Positions 15,153 to 22,804 of a stretch of 23,855 nt of DNA are shown in pieces. The stretch lies in NCBI GenBank assembly GCA_947490625.1, contig CANLHC010000004.1, forward strand, positions 1-23,855. Reading direction: 5' to 3'. The position numbers were made by a program, and so were the translations under genes. Position 1 is the stretch's first letter. Every line of letters starts with the position of its first letter. The notes beneath the pieces were generated by a model that saw only the letters and a list, made by a program, of their open reading frames with translations, was not told where the DNA came from and made no database searches. Origin of the DNA: Candidatus Nanopelagicaceae bacterium (GTDB lineage Bacteria > Actinomycetota > Actinomycetes > Nanopelagicales > Nanopelagicaceae).

Positions 15153-15449
15153 GTGGCAACAGATTACGACACCCCCAGAAAAACCGATGAAGAGCTCCAC
15201 GAGGAATCCTTAGAAGAGCTCAAAGCTCAACGCGTAGATGCGCAATCTGGCCAGATCGATGTCGATGAGGCCGAAGCTGCAGAGAACCTTGAACTTCCAG
15301 GTGCTGACTTATCAGGTGAAGAACTCTCTGTACGAGTCGTTCCTAAGCAAGAAGATGAATTTACCTGTTCCCGTTGTTTCTTAATTCACCACATCACACA
15401 ATTGGCAAAAGGTGAAGGCGCTAAGGCAGTCTGCAAGGAATGTTCTTAA
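15153..15449 (+). CDS. DUF4193 family zinc-ribbon-like protein
   Basis: A 98-residue actinobacterial protein with an acidic, probably disordered N-terminal two thirds and a C-terminal metal-binding module: CSRC (C72, C75) and CKEC (C94, C97) around FLIHHITQLAK. Four cysteines in two CxxC pairs suggest a structural zinc. Orthologues sit beside DUF3093 and dut in Mycobacterium (Rv2699c-Rv2698-dut), as here. The start is GTG with a GGTGAGG Shine-Dalgarno sequence. The biochemical role is unknown; a partner-binding or nucleic-acid-binding role would be guesswork. It converges on the DUF3093 gene with 11 bases between stops. Confidence 0.88.
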   Translation: MATDYDTPRKTDEELHEESLEELKAQRVDAQSGQIDVDEAEAAENLELPGADLSGEELSVRVVPKQEDEFTCSRCFLIHHITQLAKGEGAKAVCKECS

Positions 15450-15460
15450 TTATTTCTGCA

Positions 15461-15907
15461 CTATTTCGCAAGAGCGAGAGCTAATTTTTCTCCGCGCTTA
15501 GTTGTGACCAACCAATATGGGGTGGAATCGCGTGGATCTTCGATCTCGATAACGACGCCGCGCGGAGTCCAAAACCGAATTGCTAGAAACGCTGCAGCAT
15601 CTGCGCCACGCGTCCGCTTTGCCAACATCTCTTTCTGAGTTAACACGTGAACAGCACCTACGTGAGCACGTGAGATGTGAGCCTTGCCAACCCTGAGTTC
15701 GTCACTATCTACTTCAATGATTAACCGAGAAGTAAAGTAGATCGCTACCGTACCTATGCTTGCAATTGCCAATGCGTAAGCGGCGATTGTCGTAGTCATC
15801 GCGGCCCAGATAGCAATGACCAGAGAGAGGGCGAGGAAGTAGATGAAAGCCATGAGCCAGAGAGGAGGCCTGACAACTTCGCGGAATTTGATCAATCTCT
15901 CACTCAT
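15461..15907 (-). CDS. DUF3093 family membrane protein
   Basis: A 148-residue protein with two closely spaced hydrophobic segments near the N-terminus (about 15-38 and 40-62), followed by a soluble domain resembling a PH-like or bacterial-PH arrangement with IIEVDSDELRVGKAHISRA and a region ending in TKRGEKLALALAK. DUF3093 proteins are restricted to actinobacteria and are found, as here, opposite dut and beside DUF4193. The reading frame runs open upstream to 16081, but the shorter start at ATG 15907 gives the conserved MSERLIKFREVVRPPLW beginning, avoids overlap with the divergent thioesterase gene and is served by a -10-like hexamer. Function unknown. Confidence 0.85.
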   Translation of the reverse strand: MSERLIKFREVVRPPLWLMAFIYFLALSLVIAIWAAMTTTIAAYALAIASIGTVAIYFTSRLIIEVDSDELRVGKAHISRAHVGAVHVLTQKEMLAKRTRGADAAAFLAIRFWTPRGVVIEIEDPRDSTPYWLVTTKRGEKLALALAK

Positions 15908-15913
15908 AGCACT

Positions 15914-15919
15914 ACGGTA
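15914..15919 (-). promoter_or_regulatory. Putative -10 element of leaderless DUF3093 mRNA
   Basis: On the minus strand TACCGT (TAnnnT) is six bases before ATG 15907, with no Shine-Dalgarno sequence between. It lies back to back with the thioesterase promoter in a 41-base divergent spacer. Confidence 0.42.
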
Positions 15920-15936
15920 TCTGAAGTCAGAGAGAG

Positions 15937-15942
15937 TAAAGT
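15937..15942 (+). promoter_or_regulatory. Putative -10 element of leaderless thioesterase-dut operon
   Basis: TAAAGT (TAnnnT) precedes ATG 15949 by six bases (GAAGCC). The purine-rich GTGAAG is only two bases from the ATG, too close to act as a Shine-Dalgarno sequence. Confidence 0.42.
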
Positions 15943-15948
15943 GAAGCC

Positions 15949-16533
15949 ATGACACGAGTGGCAAGTACCACACCTCCAGAAGGCGCAAAGCTTCCGGAGC
16001 GACATCCACTTGCTCCTGTCGCCGGAACTCAAATTCCCTCCCACTTTGGCCATTGTTTTGGTTGCGGACAACTTCATCCAACAGGACTTCATCTCATCGC
16101 ACATGCTGGTGCCGGTCTTGATCTGACTGCAAAGTTCACCGTTACAGAAAATCATCAAGGAGCACCGGGCCTAGCTCACGGCGGGTTATTGTCATTGGCC
16201 TTTGATGAAGCTCTCGGAAAACTCATGTGGTTAATCCGTTCACCCGCTGTTACCGGGCGCTTAGAGACAGATTTCATCAAACCAATTCCAATTGGAACCA
16301 CTCTTCACATCTCTGCTGTGATTACAGGTCAGGTAAGTCGCAAGGTGTATACCGAAGCGGTGGGACGAATTAATGGTCCTGATGGCGATATCGCAGTACG
16401 TGCAGCGGCGCTCTTTATTATTGTTCCGATGAGTCATTTCATCGCCAATGCCCCAGCTGATTATCTTGAGTACATAAAGAAGTCTCCAGAGTTGCTCGCA
16501 TTTGTTGATCCAGATTTCGAGATTAATCCATGA
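15949..16533 (+). CDS. Hot-dog fold acyl-CoA thioesterase-like protein (PaaI/THEM4 type)
   Basis: A 194-residue hot-dog domain protein. After a short leader it shows HFGHCFGCGQLHPTGL (32-47) with the C36/C39 pair characteristic of the PaaI/THEM4-like group, then GLAHGGLLSLAFDEALG (74-90), in which HGG and D86 sit at the expected active-site helix, and a GRLETDFIKPIPIG strand pair. Such enzymes hydrolyse acyl-CoA or aryl-CoA thioesters; the substrate cannot be named. Its stop overlaps dut by four bases, so they are cotranscribed. Its start is divergent from the DUF3093 gene. Confidence 0.85.
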   Translation: MTRVASTTPPEGAKLPERHPLAPVAGTQIPSHFGHCFGCGQLHPTGLHLIAHAGAGLDLTAKFTVTENHQGAPGLAHGGLLSLAFDEALGKLMWLIRSPAVTGRLETDFIKPIPIGTTLHISAVITGQVSRKVYTEAVGRINGPDGDIAVRAAALFIIVPMSHFIANAPADYLEYIKKSPELLAFVDPDFEINP

Positions 16534-16976
16534 GTCAGGTCGAAGTTCTCATAACTCGGCTTGACCCTGAGCTTGCGCTCCCGCGATATGCCAAACCTGG
16601 CGATGCTGGCGCAGATATTGTTTCAAGAATAGATATCACCTTAGCTCCGGGGGAGCGAGCACTTGTTCCTACTGGAATCGCGATCGCACTCCCTGATGGA
16701 TATGTAGCACTTGTCCATCCTCGTTCAGGGCTGGCAATCAAACATGGTGTCACAATGGTGAATTCACCTGGAACAGTCGATGCTGCATATCGTGGCGAGT
16801 TACAGATCATCCTTATCAACCATGATCCCAAGGAGGCGGTGTCTTTCAAACGCGGTGACCGTATTGCCCAACTAGTCATTCAAAAAGTTGAACACGCAGA
16901 GTTCATCGAGGTCAGCGAGTTACCTGGGTCAGGTCGCGGTGCTGGTGGTTTTGGTTCCACTGGGGGGAAAAGTTGA
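16530..16976 (+). CDS. dut: Deoxyuridine triphosphatase (dUTPase)
   Basis: Hydrolyses dUTP to dUMP and pyrophosphate, keeping uracil out of DNA and feeding thymidylate synthesis. The 148-residue trimeric-type enzyme carries all five motifs: GDAGADI (24-30), PRSGLAIKHG (64-73), GTVDAAYRGEL (81-91, catalytic D84), RGDRIAQLVI (108-117) and the C-terminal P-loop-like RGAGGFGSTG (136-145) that closes over the substrate. It overlaps the thioesterase gene by four bases at its start and DUF3159 by one base at its end. Confidence 0.97.
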   Translation: MSQVEVLITRLDPELALPRYAKPGDAGADIVSRIDITLAPGERALVPTGIAIALPDGYVALVHPRSGLAIKHGVTMVNSPGTVDAAYRGELQIILINHDPKEAVSFKRGDRIAQLVIQKVEHAEFIEVSELPGSGRGAGGFGSTGGKS

Positions 16977-17587
16977 TGGATGCCTCGGATAAAGAGAAAG
17001 TTTTATCTGCATTTGGCGGAAAGAAGGGAATTCTTGATTCGACCGTACCTTCCGTTATTTTCCTAGTTTCTTACAACATCACCAAAAATTTAGAGCTATG
17101 CATGCTTATCTCGGTTATTGTCGCCACAGCGCTGCTAGTTCTCAGATTAATTCAAAGTGAAAAATTGATACACAGTGTTTCAGGATTTGTAGCTGTCGCA
17201 TTTTGTGGCTGGCTTGCATGGAAAACCGGGAAGCCGGCGAACTATTTCCAGCCAAGCCTTTGGAAGAATTCAGCTTTTCTAGTTGTTTACCTAATTTCGA
17301 TAATTGTGAAATGGCCAATTATTGGCGTGATGTTAGGTGCGATTCTTGGTGAGAATTTAGCGTGGAGAAAAGACCCTCGCCGTTTGCGTGCATACACCAA
17401 TGCGACCTGGATTTGGTTTGCTCTCTTTGCAATCAGATTAGTAATTCAGTACCCACTGTATGAAACGAATAATTTCAACGCGCTGGGAATAGCTAATATT
17501 TTTCTCGGCTTCCCGCTGTATGCGCTTACATTATGGGGAACGTGGCGCGTTATCAGTTCAGTCCCACTAGCCAAAAACGAGGATTAA
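16976..17587 (+). CDS. DUF3159 family integral membrane protein
   Basis: A 203-residue hydrophobic protein with about five or six membrane segments (roughly 24-40, 42-58, 66-80, 96-125, 138-156 and 168-190). The conserved family beginning around FGGKKGILDSTVPSVIFL and the arginine/tryptophan-rich LRAYTNATWIW segment are present. DUF3159 proteins are actinobacterial and occur between dut and the ceo/trkA genes. A TTG at 16973 could serve, but ATG 16976 shares its A with the dut stop TGA (16974-16976) and has GGGGGG (16962-16967) as Shine-Dalgarno sequence. Its function is unknown; a transport role is only suggested by topology. Its stop overlaps the convergent trkA-type gene. Confidence 0.86.
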   Translation: MDASDKEKVLSAFGGKKGILDSTVPSVIFLVSYNITKNLELCMLISVIVATALLVLRLIQSEKLIHSVSGFVAVAFCGWLAWKTGKPANYFQPSLWKNSAFLVVYLISIIVKWPIIGVMLGAILGENLAWRKDPRRLRAYTNATWIWFALFAIRLVIQYPLYETNNFNALGIANIFLGFPLYALTLWGTWRVISSVPLAKNED

Positions 17588-18243
17588 GACTTAATAAAGC
17601 AGCCCTTGATCAAGTCTTCAGCGGTAGCAGATGCCACAAAGAGAAGTTCATCACCGGCGCTAAATACATCAGCGGCTGTTGGTGAAATTACGCGTCCATC
17701 GCGCACGATTGCGGCAAGCGAGGCATTATCTGGAAGTTCGATCTCTTCAACAGTCTTTCCAATGCAGCTGGAATCATCTGGCAGGGTGAGCTCGACCAGG
17801 TTTGCTTCTCCTTGTCTAAAGCTGAAGAGTCGGACAACATCGCCAACGCTGACTGCCTCTTCGACAAGTGCTGAGATGATGCGAGGTGTGGATACGGCAA
17901 CATCGACTCCCCATGATGAATCAAACATCCATTCATTCTTTGGATGATTAATTCGGGCTACAACTCTTGGCACACCGTATTCAGTCTTGGCCAGCAATGA
18001 TGCAACAAGGTTTACTTTGTCATCACCCGTGGCGGCGACCAAAACTTGAGCAGTACTTAAGGCAGCTTTATCGAGTGAAGAAATTTCACATGCATCAGCC
18101 ATCAACCATTGAGCATCTGGAACAGAATCTAGCTTCAGCGCCTTTGGGTCGCGGTCAATCAAGAGCACTTCATGCCCATTATCTAAAAGCTCACGGGCGA
18201 TAGCTCTTCCGACATTACCCGCCCCTGCGATAGCGATTCTCAT
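17584..18243 (-). CDS. ceoC: TrkA-type potassium uptake regulator (CeoC-like)
   Basis: Cytoplasmic RCK/KTN-domain protein that binds NAD(H) and gates a Trk/Ktr potassium channel. The 219 residues comprise RCK_N with the Rossmann motif GAGNVG (7-12) and D30 at the end of the second strand favouring NAD over NADP, and RCK_C from about 137. It is translated after the second TrkA-like gene, overlapping it by four bases (18240-18243). The pair matches mycobacterial ceoB-ceoC, converging on DUF3159 in the same way. The transmembrane TrkH/TrkG partner is not in the window. Its stop shares the palindrome TTAA (17584-17587) with that of DUF3159. Confidence 0.9.
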   Translation of the reverse strand: MRIAIAGAGNVGRAIARELLDNGHEVLLIDRDPKALKLDSVPDAQWLMADACEISSLDKAALSTAQVLVAATGDDKVNLVASLLAKTEYGVPRVVARINHPKNEWMFDSSWGVDVAVSTPRIISALVEEAVSVGDVVRLFSFRQGEANLVELTLPDDSSCIGKTVEEIELPDNASLAAIVRDGRVISPTAADVFSAGDELLFVASATAEDLIKGCFIKS

Positions 18244-18905
18244 GAGCGCTCCTTTGGCGGATTGGCCAGGATAACTTCCACCTCACTTACGCGAGATGTT
18301 TCTATAATCATATGCAGGAGATCTCCTTCTTGGAGAACTGTGTGTTCATTTGGCACCAGACCCTCAGCAAGTCGCGTCAGAAAAGCTACGCGAGCAGCGG
18401 TTGCGCTTTCAATGTCGCTGATTGGAATGCCGAGCCACTGACTATGTGGATGTACTTCTGCCAGATCGATTGTGCCAGTGGCATCTCGCCATTCACTGCG
18501 CGAACCTTCAGGTACCAGGCGTCGCATGATTTGATCTGTTGCCCAAAGAACTGTGGCAACGGTAGGAATTCCTAACCGCTGATAAATTTCTGCCCGTCCT
18601 GGATCGTAAATTCGTGCAACAACGTTTGCGACTCCGTATGTTTCGCGAGCAACGCGCGCGGCCAAAATATTTGAGTTATCTCCATTACTTACTGCGGCAA
18701 ATGCATCTGCTGTCTCAATGCCTGCCTCGAGTAATGTGTCACGATCAAACCCAATTCCGCTGATCGTGCGACCCTTGAAATCTGGGCCGAGACGACGAAA
18801 TGCCTCTCGTGATTGGTCGATGATAGAAACGGTATGGCCTAAGAGTTCGAGTTCAGTAGCCAAAGAGGATCCGACTCGACCGCAACCCATGATCACTACG
18901 TGCAT
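18240..18905 (-). CDS. ceoB: TrkA-type potassium uptake regulator (CeoB-like)
   Basis: First gene of the two-gene RCK pair; 221 residues. RCK_N has GCGRVG (7-12) and D30; the NILAARVARETYG helix and ARIYDPGRAEIY segment are typical. RCK_C begins near 137 and ends with a GDLLHMIIE strand. Two single-RCK proteins encoded together suggest a hetero-oligomeric gating ring in place of the fused two-RCK TrkA of E. coli. The start ATG 18905 gives a normal N-terminus. A GGGGG stretch is 13 bases away, too distant to act as a Shine-Dalgarno sequence, and a -10-like hexamer is seven bases away, so the mRNA is probably leaderless. Confidence 0.9.
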   Translation of the reverse strand: MHVVIMGCGRVGSSLATELELLGHTVSIIDQSREAFRRLGPDFKGRTISGIGFDRDTLLEAGIETADAFAAVSNGDNSNILAARVARETYGVANVVARIYDPGRAEIYQRLGIPTVATVLWATDQIMRRLVPEGSRSEWRDATGTIDLAEVHPHSQWLGIPISDIESATAARVAFLTRLAEGLVPNEHTVLQEGDLLHMIIETSRVSEVEVILANPPKERS

Positions 18906-18912
18906 ATGACAT

Positions 18913-18918
18913 AACTTA
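18913..18918 (-). promoter_or_regulatory. Putative -10 element of leaderless ceoB-ceoC mRNA
   Basis: Minus-strand TAAGTT (TAnnnT) is seven bases (ATGTCAT) before ATG 18905. Only six bases separate it from the opposite-facing -10 of the methyltransferase gene, so the two promoters must compete for polymerase. Confidence 0.42.
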
Positions 18919-18924
18919 CCCCCT

Positions 18925-18930
18925 TAGGCT
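18925..18930 (+). promoter_or_regulatory. Putative -10 element of leaderless methyltransferase mRNA
   Basis: TAGGCT (TAnnnT) is seven bases (TAGCTTT) before ATG 18938. Its -35 region would fall inside the start of the divergent ceoB gene. Only a three-base AGG could be read as a Shine-Dalgarno sequence. Confidence 0.42.
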
Positions 18931-18937
18931 TAGCTTT

Positions 18938-20128
18938 ATGACATCTACTCCACGCGCCGTTCTCCGAGTGGGGCAAATCATTAGGGTGACAATCGAAAAG
19001 GTTGCCCATGGGGGACACTTCATAGCCCGCCACGAAGGCGCTGTGATTTTTCTTCGGCACGGCCTGCCCGGAGAAGTTGTTGATGTTGCCATTACGAGTA
19101 TTGGATCTTCTTTTAATCGTGGGGATGTGGTCAAGGTGATCACCGCTTCGGCGGATCGTGTTCAAGCGCCATGTACTTATGCCAATCGAAATGGCTGCGG
19201 TGGATGCGATTTTCAACATGTAGAAATCTCTGCTCAACGAAAACTCAAGAGCCAGGTCATCACAGAGCAGTTTTCGCGAATTGCGAAGATGGAGATTAGC
19301 GTCGAGGTAGAAGAAGTTTCATCTCCACTGGGTTGGCGTACACAGACAACAATCGGCATCGACAAGAACGGACACGCAGGATTCTATGGCTCTAGAACTA
19401 ACACCATAATCCCAATTAAGAATTGCCAGGTACTGCATTCATCCGTTGGTTATGAATCAATCGCAGCGCGAAGCTGGGAGCCAGGGATCCGAATTGAAGT
19501 CAGCGCCGCAAGCACGAAGGTGCCAAGGCTAATTGCTGGAGATACAGTCGAGGGAGACCTCATTCAAATCTACAGTGTTGGGCAGAAAGAGTACCAAGTG
19601 AGCGCAGGATCTTTTTGGCAGAGCAATATTCGTGCACCGCAAGTTTTAGTCGATGCGGTGACAAACTTTGCGGATGTGAAATCGGGCGATCACCTCATTG
19701 ATTTATATGGCGGTGTTGGATTATTTGGACTCGCACTACTTGATCTCATTGGCACTGACGGAAGAATCGATCACGTTGAGGGAAGCAAATCAGCAATTGC
19801 TGATGCACGTGTAAATTTCGGTGAAGCTAAGAATGTACATTTCTATACTGGTGATGTAGAAAAAATTCTCCCGCGATTTTCTAGTGCGGATGTTGTCATC
19901 CTTGATCCTCCTCGCGAAGGGGCAAAGAAAGCAGTGATTGAGAGTTTGGTTGCATGTTCTCCTCGCGCAATTGTTTATGTTGCCTGTGATCCTGCCGCTT
20001 TGGCTCGAGATACCGCCTTATTACGTGATGCCAATTACACTCTCACTCAACTACGGGCATTTGACCTCTTTCCGATGACACATCACATCGAGTGCGTTGC
20101 CCTCTTCGCGCCGACTGATGTATCTTGA
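18938..20128 (+). CDS. TrmA/RumA-family 23S rRNA or tRNA m5U methyltransferase with TRAM domain
   Basis: SAM-dependent RNA (uracil-5-)methyltransferase, 396 residues. An N-terminal TRAM RNA-binding domain (about 8-68) is followed by a putative [4Fe-4S] site (C79, C87, C90 in GCGGCDFQH, and C163), as in RumA. The Rossmann domain has DLYGGVGLFGL (SAM binding), DPPREG (D323), and the nucleophile C350 in YVACDPAALARD, ending with the FPMTHHIECVAL motif. RlmD, RlmC and RlmCD targets cannot be separated by sequence alone, so I give no symbol. The actinobacterial orthologue lies near ceoB and dxs in Mycobacterium too. Divergent from ceoB. Confidence 0.9.
   Translation: MTSTPRAVLRVGQIIRVTIEKVAHGGHFIARHEGAVIFLRHGLPGEVVDVAITSIGSSFNRGDVVKVITASADRVQAPCTYANRNGCGGCDFQHVEISAQRKLKSQVITEQFSRIAKMEISVEVEEVSSPLGWRTQTTIGIDKNGHAGFYGSRTNTIIPIKNCQVLHSSVGYESIAARSWEPGIRIEVSAASTKVPRLIAGDTVEGDLIQIYSVGQKEYQVSAGSFWQSNIRAPQVLVDAVTNFADVKSGDHLIDLYGGVGLFGLALLDLIGTDGRIDHVEGSKSAIADARVNFGEAKNVHFYTGDVEKILPRFSSADVVILDPPREGAKKAVIESLVACSPRAIVYVACDPAALARDTALLRDANYTLTQLRAFDLFPMTHHIECVALFAPTDVS
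20121..20126 (+). promoter_or_regulatory. Putative -10 element of leaderless acnA mRNA
   Basis: TATCTT (TAnnnT) lies inside the last codons of the methyltransferase gene, six bases (GACCCC) before ATG 20133. No Shine-Dalgarno sequence is present between the two. Confidence 0.45.
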
Positions 20129-20132
20129 CCCC

Positions 20133-22790
20133 ATGAGTAAGAATTCATTGGGCAGAAAGAAAAATCTCACAGTTGCAGGCAAAGACTTTGAAATCTTTGA
20201 TATCAGTCAGGTAGAGGGGGCGGCAAACCTTCCCTTCTCGCTCAAAATTCTCCTCGAAAATCTCCTTCGCTGTGAAGATGGCGCCAATATCACCGTTGAC
20301 CACATTAAGGCTCTGGCTCAATGGGATCCAGCGATCGAACCAGATACCGAAATTCAATTCACTCCAGCGCGCGTTGTCATGCAGGACTTCACCGGCGTTC
20401 CTTGTGTAGTTGATCTAGCAACCATGCGTGAGGCAATCGTTGAGCTTGGGGGAGATCCTTCAAAGGTGAACCCACTTGCTCCTGCCGAGTTAGTCATTGA
20501 TCACTCAGTCATTGCAGATGTATTTGGTACACGCGATTCATTTGAAAAGAACACAGATATTGAATACGAACGTAACCGTGAGCGCTATCGCTTCTTGCGT
20601 TGGGGCCAGGGTGCCTTTGATGAATTCAAGGTTGTGCCGCCAGGAACCGGAATTGTTCACCAAGTAAATATTGAATACCTCGCGCGAGTAGTCATGACGA
20701 GAACTGTTAATGGTGTGCTTCGTGCATATCCTGACACCGTTGTCGGTACTGATTCGCATACCACTATGGTCAACGGCCTTGGAGTACTTGGCTGGGGCGT
20801 GGGTGGAATCGAGGCAGAGGCGGCTCTCCTTGGTCAGCCTGTTTCAATGTTGATTCCGAGAGTTGTTGGTTTCAAACTCAGCGGTCAACTTCCAGTCGGA
20901 ACAACAGCTACCGATCTCGCTCTGACAATTACCGAAATTCTTCGTAAGCATGGAGTTGTTGGAAAGTTTGTCGAGTTCTACGGCCCAGGTGTTGTCAGCG
21001 TTCCTATGGCTAATCGCGTCACAATCGGAAACATGAGCCCTGAATACGGATCAACATGTGCGATCTTCCCAATCGATGATGAGACTTTACGTTATCTCCG
21101 ACTTACCGGTCGTAGCCAAGATCAAGTCTCACTTGTTGAGGCGTACGCAAAGACACAGGGACTCTGGCATGACCCAGCCGCTTCACCTCGTTTCTCAGAA
21201 CATATCGAGTTAGATCTTTCAACAGTTGTTCCATCGATCGCTGGTCCTAAGCGCCCACAAGATCGCATCTCACTTTCAGATTCAAAGAGCTCATTTGAGA
21301 AAGTACTACCAACATATTTCACAGAGAAGACTGGAAAATCTTCATATCCAATCAAGGTTGGCGACAAGGCAACAACGATTAAAAATGGTGATGTTGTTAT
21401 CGCATCGATTACTTCGTGTACAAATACATCTAACCCATCAGTGATGATCGGTGCCGCTCTGCTTGCAAAGAAGGCGGTAGAGAAGGGTCTTACATCCAAG
21501 CCTTGGGTGAAGACCACATTGGCACCGGGATCAAAGGTCGTCACCGACTACTACGATCGCGCGGGCTTAACCCAGTACATGCAAGAGCTGGGCTTTCACC
21601 TCGTTGGGTATGGCTGTGTCACTTGTATCGGTAACTCAGGACCGTTACCAGTAGAGGTGAGCAAGGCAGTCAATGAGAATGATTTAGCAGTATCGGCAGT
21701 TTTGTCAGGTAACCGAAATTTCGAAGGTCGTATCAGCCCTGATGTAAAGATGAACTATCTTGCTTCACCGCCACTCGTTGTTGCCTACGCACTGGCCGGC
21801 ACTATGAATCATGATTTCGAGAAAGATTCATTGGGTAATGACAAAGATGGAAACCCAGTTCTCTTAAAAGATATCTGGCCATCAGCTCAAGAAATCCAAA
21901 CCGTTATTGATGAGTCAATCTCATCAGATATGTTTACAAAGGATTATGCAACTGTCTTTGAGGGCGACCACCGTTGGAAGTCACTCGATACGCCAACTGG
22001 CAAGACATTTGAATGGGATCCACAGTCCACCTACGTTCGCAAGCCTCCGTACTTTGAAAATATGCCTGCCACACCAACGCCTGTCGTTGATGTTACCGGC
22101 GCTCGTGTTCTGGCAATCCTGGGAGATTCGGTGACAACCGATCACATCTCACCGGCCGGAAATATTAAAGCTGACTCACCTGCAGGCAAGTACTTAGAAG
22201 CCCATGGTGTTGCTCGCAACGACTTCAACTCATATGGATCGCGTCGTGGTAACCACGAGGTGATGATCAGAGGAACTTTTGCAAATATTCGCTTGAAGAA
22301 CATGCTCCTTGATGGTGTTGAAGGTGGATTCACTCGCAACTATCTCAATGGTGGCGCTCAAGAAACTATCTACGATGCTTCGATGGCATACCAATCTGCC
22401 GGTGTTGGGCTTGTGATTCTTGCTGGAAAAGAATATGGATCAGGATCATCACGTGACTGGGCTGCTAAGGGAACAGCTTTGCTCGGAGTACGTGCAGTCA
22501 TTGCCGAAAGTTTTGAACGCATTCATAGATCCAACTTGATCGGTATGGGTGTTCTGCCATTGCAATTCCTTGACGGAGAAAATCCTTCAACCTTGGGACT
22601 CAAGGGCGATGAGGTCTTTGCAATCTCAGGTATTACCGCTTTGAATTCCGGGGGAGTGCCAAAAGAGGTCACTGTGACGGCAGGGTCGAAATCCTTTAAA
22701 GCCAAGGTGCGCATTGATACTCCTGGCGAAGCGGATTACTACCGACATGGTGGAATCATGCAGTTCGTTCTCCGACAATTGCTTGTCTGA
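20133..22790 (+). CDS. acnA: Aconitate hydratase (aconitase A / IRP1 type)
   Basis: [4Fe-4S] enzyme of the TCA cycle interconverting citrate and isocitrate. The 885-residue length fits the AcnA/IRP1 class. Cluster cysteines are C429 in SCTNTSNP, and C495 and C498 in GCVTCIGNSG. VGTDSHTTMVNGLGVLGWGVGG and the later GDSVTTDHISPAG and GSGSSRDWAAKG motifs of the swivel (fourth) domain are intact. The frame is open up to 20097, but ATG 20133 gives the standard MSKNSLG-type N-terminus and ends overlap with the upstream gene; a second ATG at 20118 is possible but would place the start within the presumed -10. Gene order methyltransferase-acnA-dxs recurs in several actinobacteria. Confidence 0.97.
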   Translation: MSKNSLGRKKNLTVAGKDFEIFDISQVEGAANLPFSLKILLENLLRCEDGANITVDHIKALAQWDPAIEPDTEIQFTPARVVMQDFTGVPCVVDLATMREAIVELGGDPSKVNPLAPAELVIDHSVIADVFGTRDSFEKNTDIEYERNRERYRFLRWGQGAFDEFKVVPPGTGIVHQVNIEYLARVVMTRTVNGVLRAYPDTVVGTDSHTTMVNGLGVLGWGVGGIEAEAALLGQPVSMLIPRVVGFKLSGQLPVGTTATDLALTITEILRKHGVVGKFVEFYGPGVVSVPMANRVTIGNMSPEYGSTCAIFPIDDETLRYLRLTGRSQDQVSLVEAYAKTQGLWHDPAASPRFSEHIELDLSTVVPSIAGPKRPQDRISLSDSKSSFEKVLPTYFTEKTGKSSYPIKVGDKATTIKNGDVVIASITSCTNTSNPSVMIGAALLAKKAVEKGLTSKPWVKTTLAPGSKVVTDYYDRAGLTQYMQELGFHLVGYGCVTCIGNSGPLPVEVSKAVNENDLAVSAVLSGNRNFEGRISPDVKMNYLASPPLVVAYALAGTMNHDFEKDSLGNDKDGNPVLLKDIWPSAQEIQTVIDESISSDMFTKDYATVFEGDHRWKSLDTPTGKTFEWDPQSTYVRKPPYFENMPATPTPVVDVTGARVLAILGDSVTTDHISPAGNIKADSPAGKYLEAHGVARNDFNSYGSRRGNHEVMIRGTFANIRLKNMLLDGVEGGFTRNYLNGGAQETIYDASMAYQSAGVGLVILAGKEYGSGSSRDWAAKGTALLGVRAVIAESFERIHRSNLIGMGVLPLQFLDGENPSTLGLKGDEVFAISGITALNSGGVPKEVTVTAGSKSFKAKVRIDTPGEADYYRHGGIMQFVLRQLLV

Positions 22791-22792
22791 TC

Positions 22793-22798
22793 TAGACT
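22793..22798 (+). promoter_or_regulatory. Putative -10 element of leaderless dxs mRNA
   Basis: TAGACT (TAnnnT) begins three bases after the acnA stop and is six bases (TCTCGG) before ATG 22805. No Shine-Dalgarno sequence is present in the 14-base gap. Confidence 0.45.
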
Positions 22799-22804
22799 TC
22801 TCGG

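Noticed and set aside
15908..16081. Upstream extension of DUF3093 to 16081
   Set aside because: Added residues overlap the thioesterase gene antisense and are not part of the family domain; ATG 15907 has a fitting -10.
20097..20132. Upstream start for acnA at 20097 or 20118
   Set aside because: It would overlap the methyltransferase gene or its end; ATG 20133 gives the usual N-terminus and the -10 spacing.
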